This document shows positions 9,186 through 18,515 of a stretch of DNA of 64,000 nucleotides, piece by piece. Origin of the DNA: Stenotrophomonas sp. UBA2629 (GTDB lineage Bacteria; Pseudomonadota; Gammaproteobacteria; Xanthomonadales; Xanthomonadaceae); assembly GCA_002359895.1 (NCBI GenBank), contig DEOB01000008.1, positions 311,928 to 375,927 of the forward strand, read 5' to 3'. Position numbers and translations under genes: made by a program. A model generated the notes under the pieces. It searched no databases, was not told the origin of the DNA, and saw only the letters and a program-made list of their open reading frames with translations. Numbering within the stretch: position 1 is the stretch's first letter; the number at the start of each line of letters is the position of its first letter.

Positions 9186-12100
9186 TTGAGCAAACTTGCG
9201 AGTGAACTAGCCGCGTGGATCAACGGCCAAATGGCCAACGAGATCCTTTCCCTTCCAAGCGGAAGCAAGGAGTGCCGCTTGGTTTTTTGCGGCCCACCGC
9301 CAAGCATGCTCGCGGAGCTTTTCAAAGTTCTTGCTGGTGATGGCCGATTGCTATCGGCGAGCATGGCTGATGGCACGACGGTTTCATTTCCGGTCGTGCT
9401 CCAAGTCGATGAAGTGCCGGATACGGCGCCGGTTGCCAGCGTGGACCAATCCGGCTACAGCTTGTTCCATGGCTTGGCCAGTCTTCGCAACGACCCCAGG
9501 GCCGGCATATTCCTCACTCTAGTCCCGCCCGGTGGGCAAGCAAGCGACACCCATGAATCCACTCGCAAATCGTTCGGCGTCGCGTCCGTCGTCAACGAAG
9601 GAGGGGCACCAATTTCAGCATGGTGGGACGACCCGTTCATTCAACACCTCGTTGACGCAGGCCTTGGGGCAGGCGACGACAAGCAATTGGAGCAGGCCAA
9701 GCGGCTCGTCCACGAGGCCGTAGTTGCTGCAGATGCAGCCAAGCAGCACGAGGTAAGCAGGAGCGGGGCATGGGACATCCTCGACCGCCTTTGGGAGCTG
9801 CGCGATGCGGGCCAGCCATTGGATGCGCGTGTAAGTCTGGCGAGTGGATTCCCCCCTTCGAGCGACGGGCGCATCGATGCCACGCACAAGCTGTCCATCT
9901 TCAGCGCATTAGTCGACAAGTTCGAGCGCTCAAACCTGGGGTTTGGCGTGGAGCAATTGAAGGAACAGGCGCCTAAGGCGGGAGTTGATCCGACGCTTCT
10001 GGATGCCTTCCTAGGGCAAGTGCGCCGAAAGTGCGACGTGGTGACGGCACTCAAGCGCTCCATGCCCTATTGCTACGCCCCTGACGAGACCATGCCGCCG
10101 CCCGGTTGGTGGGACGAGCTGACCGTACAGAAATGGGAGCTATTGCTTGATGACGATACGACGGAGTCATCTCCCGAGATAACACTCACATGCACGAACC
10201 CATTGGCATTCCAGCTCAAGGGCTTCGTCCCCGTGGTCCGTGACGCCGCGCGGCTTCAGGTCCAACTGCCGGATGGTTTGGAGGGCGCGCGTGTACGGAT
10301 TACTCGGGAGGCGCCAGGTGGCATGGCGAATCGTCGCACGTGGGACTTGCCAAGCGCAGGATCCATGGAGTTCGTCGACGAAGCATTCCCACTTCACCGG
10401 GTGCCAATCAAATACGTGGCCGAAGTCGTGGAATGCCAAGGTGTAAAGCTAGAGGACGTCAAGAAGGCAAGCTCTAAACTGATTTCACTTTCAGCTTGGG
10501 AGCCTGGATTGATCGTATGCTCCCGTACCGCGGCAAAGGGGAAGGTGCCAAAGCTGGTGTCGAACAAGCCCATCGACACGACCCTGGAGATGGCTGGCGC
10601 AGGACGGCACTATCTCGATGTTTACGCTCGGCCCGGCGTGGAAATCCTTTCCGGCGAAGCCACGGCGCATTGCGATGACGAGGAGCTGGAGCCGGCGAAG
10701 ATTGGTCACGTGGCCGATGATGAGTACGGTCTGGAGGTCGAGGCTGGCGGCGAGCGTCACTACCAGTTCGAGATACTGCGTCCAGAAAACGCCAAGAAGG
10801 ACGTGTTCCGAGTTTTCCTCGTCGCGGATGAGGCAACTGCGGAGGAATGCACGAGTTACTTCGAGTTCCATTTGGCGAGGAATTCCCGGCGCGAGGGAGG
10901 CAAGCTTCCTCGCGCCGTGCATGCGAACAGCCAATACCGTAGTGCACAACTACAGGGATGGATGCTGGAAGGATCCTGCGTGGGCAGGTCGCATTACCCA
11001 TTCGTACTGGCACCAGACTATGCCAGCGAGTGGCGTCGACGCGAATGGTCGTCGGCCGAGGATGTGATTTTCTCCTCGGCGAGGTTCCTCAGCGATCCCC
11101 GGCCTGGCATTGACGAGATGCAGCCGCCGGCCGCATTCACCGAATCAAGGCAATTGATCGCTGCCAAGGTTCGGGGCAAGGATGGAAACGATCTCGTTGA
11201 ATCCGCCAACCTAGGCGAATGGCTGGTGACCGACAAGGAATTCGAGGAAGCAGTGGGCACATACGTCCGTGCCTATCTGGATTGGCTATCAGCCTCCCCG
11301 AAGGAAGCTTGCTGGTGCGATATCGGCCTAGTCATGGGGTTGGAATCGGATGGAGTAACGCTAGAGCAGGTTCCGAACGCGGTCATCGTTTCGCCATTGC
11401 ATCCCATCCGATTCGCTTGGCAATGCCTTGCGCAACGAGCCATGTACCTCGCTTCGCGCAAGCGACCATGCCCAGCCGCTAGCATCATGGATCCGGATTG
11501 CGTGCCTGACTCGATTGCATTGCCGCTACGCGATGCCACGGGCGGCGCCAATGAAGTTGTCTATTTTTCAGTCGAATGCAGCTCGGACTACTGGGGCATT
11601 CTGTGGAACACGCAGCGCCTGGACCGATTGGCGAAGCTGGGCGTCTCCTCCCCCCTTGATCGGGAGATGGGCCTTCTGGTTGGTGGAATTTCCAGTGGAT
11701 TCAGTGCGTCCCAGGTCCACCGCGCCATGGATGACGTATGCGAGATGCTGGTGGCGAAACCAGTCATTGGCGTCCTTGTGTCCAGTGCAGCCGGCCAGAA
11801 CAACGCATGCAACGATGGCCTCTTGTCCTGGGGGCGCGAGCATTTTTCAGCGGGCGCTATGCGAGGCAAGAGCGCATCGGTGTTCGGTGCGAGCGAGATC
11901 CACGTGTTCGACGAGCGCAATGAGGATGCCCGCCCGGGCGACGCGGAGATCTCCAACTTGGCCGAGGACACGAACAATTCCGTCCAATGGTACGAGGCGG
12001 CTGATTCCAGCATTTCGCACGATTTGGCCATCATCGCCCAATTGGAGACTTCCAATGCCAGTGCCCAGCTGGTCAGGCAGACCTCCCCGCTAGGCGCTGG

Positions 12101-14711
12101 TGGCCTTGTGCGTGTGCGCATTCGCGAGCAACAAGCTGCCGGGAATGGGCAGTTCTTGAGCGAGTCACGCGTGGCCGGTCCTGTCCGAGTGACGGGTGAT
12201 GGGCTTGCGGACAATACCGCGAAGGCCATTGCTGCCTTGGAGGGCATGTCCGACATCCCTAAAGGCTACGTATTCGCACCGAGCATCAACGCGGTCAAGA
12301 AATCTCTGGACAAGGCTGAATTCGCCGCAGTCTCCTCGTCTGCCGTGGATCCAGCTTGCTTCCTCGGAAACTGGCTCGAAGGCACCTACCTCTGGGACTA
12401 CGAGCTTCCCTCGTACTCGGGAAGGTCCGGCGACAGCAATGGCTATTACCTGCTCTCGCGCATCAAGCCCCTTGATCTGGAGACGATGAAGATCGTCCTG
12501 CAGCGCCTGCCGGGGTGTGAAGACCTCTCGCATACGGAGCTTTCCGCGATCGTGCAAGAAGTGGCGCGCAGGGGCATTCCAACCGTGCGCGGCCTATCGG
12601 CCGGCAACTCGGGAGCCACCGGCGACTTGGGCCTCTTCATCGCGACTCGGCTCATCCAAGACAGCTTCCGCTCCTCAGCGGGGCAGCATGGTTTGTTGGT
12701 CCCATGGGAGGAACACGATGAGGAGCATCGAATTTCGCTCGTCATCCCAGTCGATCCATTCCAGCGTTACCTGGATGATCTAGCCAAGGCTAACGGGAAA
12801 CTCAATTTGCATCGCCCCGACTTGATCGTGGTGGGGCTGGTCATCGCCGACTCTTCCGTTCGGTGCAAGTTGACACCCGTCGAGGTCAAGAATCGGAGTG
12901 GCAACGCCCGGATGGCGCACAAGGACCGTCTCTTGGCGCTCGAGCAAGCCAAGTCGCTATCGGCATTGCTCAGTTCGCTTCGCAAGACCTATACCGACGA
13001 TCAGGAGATGCTGATCTGGCGTCTGGCCTACGAAAACTTGCTGTCTTCCATGATCGGCTACGGTTTCCGTGTCTACAGCCAGCATCTGGCGGAGGGCGGC
13101 AAGGCTGCCGCGTGGGCAAGGCTGCATTCGCGGGTAATGGAGGCCATCCTCAACTCCGAGCTTGGCGTGGAGATCGATGCACGTGGGCGTCTAATCGTCA
13201 TCGATGGGACAACGAATAGCGGCCCGAGCGATACCGACGGGGATTCGTTCAAGGAAACCATTGAGCTTTCCCAATCCGATGCCAGCCTAATCGTCAGGGG
13301 AACTGCGGACGCGTTCTATCAATCAATGAAGGCTGCGCTCCATGACTGGCAGTTCATGCCCAGAGAGGTTGCAGCCACCGTCGTGCAGATCGCGCCCTTG
13401 GCTGCGCCCATGAAGCCAGAAGCACCATTCATCACGCTTCTGCCAGTGCAGCCCGCGGAAGAGCCTGTGGTATCTACATCGCCATCCGAAGTCGGTGCTA
13501 GTACGGTTGCGCCTTATGATGACGAGGTTCAGAAAACCCAAGAGCCCTCCAAGGCCACAGCGCCGAATGACGGATCCGACCAAGCCGGGCTCATCCTCAG
13601 GGTTGGCGAAAACATCGACGCATTCCAAGCGCGCGTGCGCCACCTTAACCTTGGCCAGACCTCGCTCAACCAGTTGAACATGGGCGTGGTGGGCGACCTT
13701 GGCACGGGCAAGACCCAGTTGTTGCAATCACTTGTCTTCCAGATCGCCACTGGCGCGGCAGGGAACCGAGGGGTTTCCCCGAACATCCTGATCTTCGACT
13801 ACAAGAAGGATTACAGCTCGGAAGAGTTCGTGAAGGCGACGGGCGCGCGCGTCATTCGCCCCCAGCACATCCCGCTCAACCTCTTCGACTTGTCCAACTC
13901 TTCCCAATCGATCAGCCCATGGCTGGATCGCTATCGCTTCTTCTCGGATGCCATCGAGAAGATTTACTCGGGCATTGGCGCGGTCCAGCGCGAGAAGCTG
14001 AAGAATGCAATCAAGGAGGCCTATAATGGGCGCGGTGAGGGCAGCTACCCAACCATCTACGACGTATTCCAGAACTACCAGCTTGCAGTGAAGGGAAGCC
14101 CGGATTCGATCACTGGCATTCTCAGCGACATGGTGGACATGGAGCTGTTCGCCAATGATCCGGCTTCCATCGTCAGTCCTGATGAGTTCCTCAAGGGTGT
14201 TGTAGTCATCGCGCTCAACGAGCTTGGCCCGGACGATAAGACCAAGAGCATGCTCGTGACGATCCTGTTGAACGTTTTCTACGAGCATATGTTGAAGATT
14301 CCCAAGCGTCCTTTCCTTGGGGTTGATCGGAACATGCGCGTCGTCGACTCGATGTTGCTTGTCGATGAAGCAGACAGCATCATGAAGTATGAGTTTGATG
14401 TCCTTCGCAGGTTGCTCCTTCAGGGGCGCGAGTTCGGCGTTGGCGTGATCCTTGCGTCGCAGTATCTGAGCCACTTCAAGGTCGGGGCAACCGACTATAG
14501 GGAGCCGCTCTTGACCTGGTTCCTGCACAAGGTGCCCAACCTAAAGCCGCAGGAACTGAGCGCGCTCGGCCTGAGCGAGCAGTCCTCGCTTCAGCAAATG
14601 ACAGAGCGAATCAAGTCGCTAAACGTCCATGAGTGCATGTACAAGACGCATGATGTCTCTGGCGAATTCATCGTGGGGGCGCCTTTCTACAAAAGGGACG
14701 AATGGGGTTGA
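9186..14711 (+). CDS. Giant nuclease-translocase: PD-(D/E)XK motif plus FtsK/HerA-type ATPase (DndH-like)
   Basis: About 1841 residues. The first 1200 residues hold no motif I recognise. A PD-(D/E)XK-type motif follows: RPDLIVVGL with Asp1212, then PVEVKNR with Glu1233 and Lys1235. After a low-complexity linker (about 1395-1470) comes a FtsK/HerA-like ATPase, with Walker A GDLGTGKT at 1503-1510, Walker B LLVDEAD with Asp1727-Glu1728, and a downstream GREFGVGVILASQYLSHF segment like the HerA/DndH C-terminus. It probably translocates on DNA and cuts it. The start is uncertain: TTG 9186 fits coupling to the upstream stop at 9172, with ATG 9231 as alternative. The frame is also open from 9105, overlapping the previous gene. 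Confidence 0.82.
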   Translation: MSKLASELAAWINGQMANEILSLPSGSKECRLVFCGPPPSMLAELFKVLAGDGRLLSASMADGTTVSFPVVLQVDEVPDTAPVASVDQSGYSLFHGLASLRNDPRAGIFLTLVPPGGQASDTHESTRKSFGVASVVNEGGAPISAWWDDPFIQHLVDAGLGAGDDKQLEQAKRLVHEAVVAADAAKQHEVSRSGAWDILDRLWELRDAGQPLDARVSLASGFPPSSDGRIDATHKLSIFSALVDKFERSNLGFGVEQLKEQAPKAGVDPTLLDAFLGQVRRKCDVVTALKRSMPYCYAPDETMPPPGWWDELTVQKWELLLDDDTTESSPEITLTCTNPLAFQLKGFVPVVRDAARLQVQLPDGLEGARVRITREAPGGMANRRTWDLPSAGSMEFVDEAFPLHRVPIKYVAEVVECQGVKLEDVKKASSKLISLSAWEPGLIVCSRTAAKGKVPKLVSNKPIDTTLEMAGAGRHYLDVYARPGVEILSGEATAHCDDEELEPAKIGHVADDEYGLEVEAGGERHYQFEILRPENAKKDVFRVFLVADEATAEECTSYFEFHLARNSRREGGKLPRAVHANSQYRSAQLQGWMLEGSCVGRSHYPFVLAPDYASEWRRREWSSAEDVIFSSARFLSDPRPGIDEMQPPAAFTESRQLIAAKVRGKDGNDLVESANLGEWLVTDKEFEEAVGTYVRAYLDWLSASPKEACWCDIGLVMGLESDGVTLEQVPNAVIVSPLHPIRFAWQCLAQRAMYLASRKRPCPAASIMDPDCVPDSIALPLRDATGGANEVVYFSVECSSDYWGILWNTQRLDRLAKLGVSSPLDREMGLLVGGISSGFSASQVHRAMDDVCEMLVAKPVIGVLVSSAAGQNNACNDGLLSWGREHFSAGAMRGKSASVFGASEIHVFDERNEDARPGDAEISNLAEDTNNSVQWYEAADSSISHDLAIIAQLETSNASAQLVRQTSPLGAGGLVRVRIREQQAAGNGQFLSESRVAGPVRVTGDGLADNTAKAIAALEGMSDIPKGYVFAPSINAVKKSLDKAEFAAVSSSAVDPACFLGNWLEGTYLWDYELPSYSGRSGDSNGYYLLSRIKPLDLETMKIVLQRLPGCEDLSHTELSAIVQEVARRGIPTVRGLSAGNSGATGDLGLFIATRLIQDSFRSSAGQHGLLVPWEEHDEEHRISLVIPVDPFQRYLDDLAKANGKLNLHRPDLIVVGLVIADSSVRCKLTPVEVKNRSGNARMAHKDRLLALEQAKSLSALLSSLRKTYTDDQEMLIWRLAYENLLSSMIGYGFRVYSQHLAEGGKAAAWARLHSRVMEAILNSELGVEIDARGRLIVIDGTTNSGPSDTDGDSFKETIELSQSDASLIVRGTADAFYQSMKAALHDWQFMPREVAATVVQIAPLAAPMKPEAPFITLLPVQPAEEPVVSTSPSEVGASTVAPYDDEVQKTQEPSKATAPNDGSDQAGLILRVGENIDAFQARVRHLNLGQTSLNQLNMGVVGDLGTGKTQLLQSLVFQIATGAAGNRGVSPNILIFDYKKDYSSEEFVKATGARVIRPQHIPLNLFDLSNSSQSISPWLDRYRFFSDAIEKIYSGIGAVQREKLKNAIKEAYNGRGEGSYPTIYDVFQNYQLAVKGSPDSITGILSDMVDMELFANDPASIVSPDEFLKGVVVIALNELGPDDKTKSMLVTILLNVFYEHMLKIPKRPFLGVDRNMRVVDSMLLVDEADSIMKYEFDVLRRLLLQGREFGVGVILASQYLSHFKVGATDYREPLLTWFLHKVPNLKPQELSALGLSEQSSLQQMTERIKSLNVHECMYKTHDVSGEFIVGAPFYKRDEWG

Positions 14712-14755
14712 AAACCTGATCCCATCATGTGCGCAATCTTCGGATTGCCGCCGGC

Positions 14756-15094
14756 ATGTCACGCCCGCGCGGCGTCGCCGGGCTGGCTCCGGTACTCGAG
14801 GCCCAGGACGGCAGACTTGCCATCCTCGGGCTGGACTTCGGCACCGCGTTCACCAAGGCCGTGGTGCGCTGGTCCGGCCGCCACTACGCCGTCGACTGGT
14901 CCGATGCGGTCGAGGGTGGAGACCATCACCTGCTGGCCTCGGTCTTCAGCGAAGCACCGGATGGACGCTGCGTGCTGTGCGCACATCCGGCCGCAGGCTG
15001 GTCCGTCCGCGAAGGTATCAAGCTCCAGCTTCTGTCTTCCGAGGGAGCGAGCATTGATGGGCGGATGGCGGATGGCGGATGGCGGATGCGGTGA
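14756..15094 (+). pseudogene. Truncated actin/Hsp70-like ATPase (N-terminal fragment)
   Basis: The first 70 residues hold a phosphate-binding loop typical of the actin/Hsp70 superfamily (LGLDFGTAFTKAVVRW). The frame then runs into a four-fold 7-bp tandem repeat and stops after about 112 residues. Superfamily members are several times longer, so only the first nucleotide-binding lobe start remains. It follows the giant nuclease-ATPase by 44 nt and was probably a further gene of the defence operon before truncation. Similar N-termini occur in Hsp70-like accessory proteins; the exact family is not clear. Confidence 0.6.
15061..15088. repeat. 7-bp tandem repeat (GCGGATG x4)
   Basis: Four perfect GCGGATG units at the point where the Hsp70-like frame is lost. 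It may mark the deletion or rearrangement junction. Confidence 0.8.
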
Positions 15095-15458
15095 TCTTCA
15101 TCGCCTTGGCGTTCCGCTATGTGGATGGTTGGCTGCGACGGACGAACCGCGAAGTCGAGCAGGGCCTGAGGTGGCGCCTGCATGTCGGTTTGCCGACAAA
15201 GTCGTGGGATAGCGACGCCACCACGGAGATGTTCAAGACGGTGGCGCAGGCCGCGAGAGTGCTGGCCTGCACGCCAGCGCCGGTGAGCGTGATGCGCAGT
15301 GCAACGCTTGAACCCGTCCTAAGCAGATCGGCAGTTGAACGCGAAGATCGAGATGCGAGCAGGTAGTGAATGTCCGCTTCTGGCCGCAGGGCGTCATGCG
15401 ACCCATAGAAGTCGTACCAGAAGCCACGCAGCTTCATGCAACAGTACGACTATCGGAT
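15095..15458. other. Gene-poor junction between defence operon and minus-strand cargo
   Basis: I see no supported gene here. It contains one copy (15374-15408) of a 35-bp imperfect direct repeat whose partner lies at 16865-16899. Confidence 0.5.
15374..15408 (+). repeat. 35-bp direct repeat, copy 1
   Basis: Matches 16865-16899 at 29 of 35 positions; the longest shared block is TGGCCGCAGGG, followed by CGACCCA. The two copies bracket the HExxH gene. Confidence 0.7.
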
Positions 15459-16832
15459 TCATCGCAAGTTCTTGAGAAGCAACTGCGCTTGGATTGGCCC
15501 CATGTGGAACTTGGATATCTTCTCGTCTGCACAGAGGGTTTGCAGCCTGCCAAGTACAGCCAAGTTATCGTCTAGCGCAGCTTCAACATCAATATCCACC
15601 CTATTAGGTGGGCGAACCGGCGTGAGGTCACCTAATAAGGAGTCGATTAAAAAAAATTCCTCGAACGGAATCTTGCCGGCTGGAAAATTTTTTAGCAGTG
15701 CTCGATTGTGTTGGGAAGTCTTTGCGAAAATCTGCTCGTCTAGCAGTCCGGATCCGCTTGGCATACCTTCGAGCATAAATTCTTTGTCAGCGAGGATGTC
15801 GATCTGCAATCCGACTCTCTCCGTCCAGAACTGGATGATGGCGCGTTTAGGGTCATTCATTAGAAGATCCATCAAGCCAGATGAAACGCCTTCCTCAATC
15901 TCACTGTAGATTCCAAATACTGTTTTTATGAATAACACGGCTCGACTTGCCCCGCGACGCAGATCCATTTTGATAGCTTCACCTAGAAAGGCATTCTGGA
16001 AATCAAGATGGGGGGATATGGCTGACATGCTAAGTGAATCGACGTCCAAACAGAATCGTGCCAAAACAGCAACTAGTACTAGCTGTTGCTCCAAATCAAG
16101 TTGTGGAAAATGAAGGCGTGTAAGGCGAATAAGTATTGTGTATTCCGAAAGCTCGGGATTGGCCAGTGCCTTGATCAAGGTATTTTCTATAAGTTTTTGC
16201 TCGACGGCTGCTATCTTGGCATCCGGATTTCTACGTGCATCGCTAATGCGAAGTAGATTTTCGTTCGCATAGGCATTTGCCTCGAGTATGGAACGCATGC
16301 TCAGAGGTATGGTGTGTATGATCCGGCCACTGTCCATCAGGTGAAAGGAAATGAGTAATCCGTGCCTCTCATCTCTAACCAATTGGTGGACCATTACGAG
16401 ATCGCTCCTTAGGGTTTCCACTTCTGTGGCTTTCCGGAGTGCATGATGTGCCGCAAGCTCGCTTAGGTTAAGCATAAGCGCCTCTACGGCAACGTGAACT
16501 TTGTCTTCGTCTTCGCCATTTTTAATGAGTTTCGCTGCATTAATCTTTCGCCAGGTAAATTCCTGCCCCCAAAGCGTGGTGGTTGCATCAAGAAAATGCG
16601 TTATCTCGTGCATCAGCAATGCGCGGTCCTCAGTCATCTGAGGCGAGGGAACCCCATCTTTGGGGAGTGCCAGCGCCGCTTCCATTCGCTTTTGCTGTGG
16701 CTCATCCCACTTGGCAAGATTTACGTAACCATCAAGGAACTGGTACTGAGCTAGGGATTGGACGGCGAAGAGTGCGTTTGACATGCGATCAAAATCGAAA
16801 TTTGGAGCGTGATTGTGCACTTTGCTATGCAT
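15459..16832 (-). CDS. Uncharacterised protein with an HExxH zinc-peptidase motif
   Basis: A 457-residue protein of unknown family. LLMHEITHFLDATTTLWGQEF contains HEITH (His75, Glu76, His79), the signature of gluzincin-type metallopeptidases, and a catalytic zinc site is plausible. The third ligand is not obvious. The rest is largely helical, with no signal peptide or membrane span. Base composition is visibly more AT-rich than the flanks, which suggests transfer. It is flanked by 35-bp direct repeats and faces the defence operon. ATG 16784 is an alternative start. A role as a peptidase effector of a defence or toxin module is speculation from context. Confidence 0.65.
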   Translation of the reverse strand: MHSKVHNHAPNFDFDRMSNALFAVQSLAQYQFLDGYVNLAKWDEPQQKRMEAALALPKDGVPSPQMTEDRALLMHEITHFLDATTTLWGQEFTWRKINAAKLIKNGEDEDKVHVAVEALMLNLSELAAHHALRKATEVETLRSDLVMVHQLVRDERHGLLISFHLMDSGRIIHTIPLSMRSILEANAYANENLLRISDARRNPDAKIAAVEQKLIENTLIKALANPELSEYTILIRLTRLHFPQLDLEQQLVLVAVLARFCLDVDSLSMSAISPHLDFQNAFLGEAIKMDLRRGASRAVLFIKTVFGIYSEIEEGVSSGLMDLLMNDPKRAIIQFWTERVGLQIDILADKEFMLEGMPSGSGLLDEQIFAKTSQHNRALLKNFPAGKIPFEEFFLIDSLLGDLTPVRPPNRVDIDVEAALDDNLAVLGRLQTLCADEKISKFHMGPIQAQLLLKNLR

Positions 16833-16864
16833 GGATTTGCAAGTTACTAACTGACGATGGCCGA

Positions 16865-16899
16865 CCGCTCATGGCCGCAGGGAGCCATACGACCCAAAG
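16865..16899 (+). repeat. 35-bp direct repeat, copy 2
   Basis: Partner of 15374-15408 in the same orientation (29/35 identical), just upstream of the HExxH gene start. Confidence 0.7.
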
Positions 16900-16920
16900 T
16901 GGACGCCCGTTCAAATGTCC

Positions 16921-18233
16921 TCAGTTCGGAGCGGGATATCGCCAAGCTGGCTCGGTCCCTAGCTCCTCGCCTTTCATGAAGAGCCTGGGGTCACCCAGCA
17001 AAGACAAAGGCATTCTCGAAGCGTAGTCGGCGGTCTCATCCATGGTCCACGCCTTGGTTTCGGCAGTGTGCGTCAATAGATAGTGCGTGGTTATGGCTCC
17101 AATGTTGGAATCAAAGCGGAAGCCAGTGATTTGTTCTTGGATCCGCTTCCTGCGCAGGTCGGCGGCGTTTGCGTCGCGTTCCGCATCAGCCACGATGTGC
17201 GCTGCACCGAGTGCACAGCCCTCAAGCTGCCGGTCGATCTCCGCAAGCTTGGATCGAACGTGGCGGGCGCGGGCCTCAATTGATTCGGGGCTTTCCGTGT
17301 CCCAGCTGCAAAGCGCTACTGCTTCGAATCTGTCCAAGTAGCGCGGGTCCAGGTCATGGGGAGTTCCTTGGACGCCCATTAGGACCCGCTGCGATGGAAC
17401 GACTGTCTGAGTGAACAGACGGAAGAGCTTGGGACCGACCAGTAGCGAGGAATCAGTCGTGTCTTCACTTAAAGCCTGGTGGTCGCCCTGCACGATTCTT
17501 CCGCGGGCAAATGAATCTTCCCACGCGTAGTCGATCGGATTTTCGCCCAAGGCACACTCCATGTGCTCCATAAGGTAGCTAGCAGGAACAGAATCCAGTG
17601 GCGCGAGGAACGTGACGTCCAGGTGCACAAAGGAATTTCTAGCTGCGACTAGGTCGCACACCAGTGCGAACATGCCTCGGACTTTCGTGGTTTCTGAAAG
17701 TTCGTATTGGCCGGGGCGTAGACGTTTGCACTCGATTTTGGCATTGCCTCGATCAGAGAGCAGCTCGAGATCCGGAGTCCGTCGGTCCGATTCGGGGATG
17801 AACCTCAGGCGGTACCCCTCCAGCAAATAACGAGCTGCGATGGTCAGCTCAAGCAGACCGCCTTCGGGATGGTCATTTCGGGGGTTCAGGAACTCCCTTG
17901 CACGGGCCTCGGCGCCTTCAACCCGATGCAGTTGGGGAAGGGCGCCACCGAGAGCTTCAAAAACGGGATTATCCGCGAAGCGAGGCGCGCGTCGAAGAAG
18001 CGCCGATCGCGGATCAGCGCATGCGCTTGGAGTAGCATTCCCGCAGGCAAGTCACCAGGTGGCAGGAGGTCCATGGGGTCAGGCCAGAGCATCGACCCTG
18101 CCGTTGGCAAACAAGCGCTGGAAAAATGTTCCTTGGCTGCTTCAATCCTTCGGACAAGATCAGGACCCGCCACATGGTGCATCCATGCGAGCGTTCGCTC
18201 AACGTCGGAGTCGTTTTCGAGTCTTATCTGCAT
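16921..18233 (-). pseudogene. Frameshifted PD-(D/E)XK nuclease-like gene
   Basis: Two minus-strand reading frames join into one protein of about 438 residues if one base is restored near the A5 run at 17959-17963 (a T5 run on the coding strand). The upstream part ends ARLASRIIPFLK; in the other frame it continues ALGGALPQLHRVEGA and then through LTIAARYLLEGYRLRF. The downstream part carries TPDLELLSDRGNAKIECKR, a PD-(D/E)XK pattern with Asp and Glu-Cys-Lys. The family is not recognised. It could be a genuine inactivation, a sequencing slip or a programmed -1 shift. Its start could also be 18332. It lies downstream of tniQ on the same strand. Confidence 0.6.
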
Positions 18234-18515
18234 AGTGAGGGAGTTTTCCTGCTTCTGATTCAGTATTCCGAATGGGCAGGTAAAGGCGTCGCCCCCACCC
18301 CAGTTCGCGAACGCATTCGATAAGAACCTCATTCAACCCGTCGCCTGACAGGCCGGAGGGCTCGCAATGCCGCAGATCATAACGCACGCCTGCCTGCAGC
18401 CCACCTCTCGCCGGTCAGTCCCCGCCATAAGTCTTGCGTTTCGCGGTGCAGATCCGCGATCAGGTCGGGCCGCTATGGCCGATAGCAGGCGTTGACCCCC
18501 GCGACCTCGAAGCAG

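Noticed and set aside
16921..17826. PD-(D/E)XK gene starting at TTG 17826 as an intact 301-residue protein
   Set aside because: The frame continues upstream with protein-like sequence up to a homopolymer, where it joins the other frame; a frameshift explains it better.
16921..18233. TnsA of the transposon
   Set aside because: It is downstream of tniQ, longer than TnsA and without its C-terminal domain pattern; only the general PD-(D/E)XK motif is shared.
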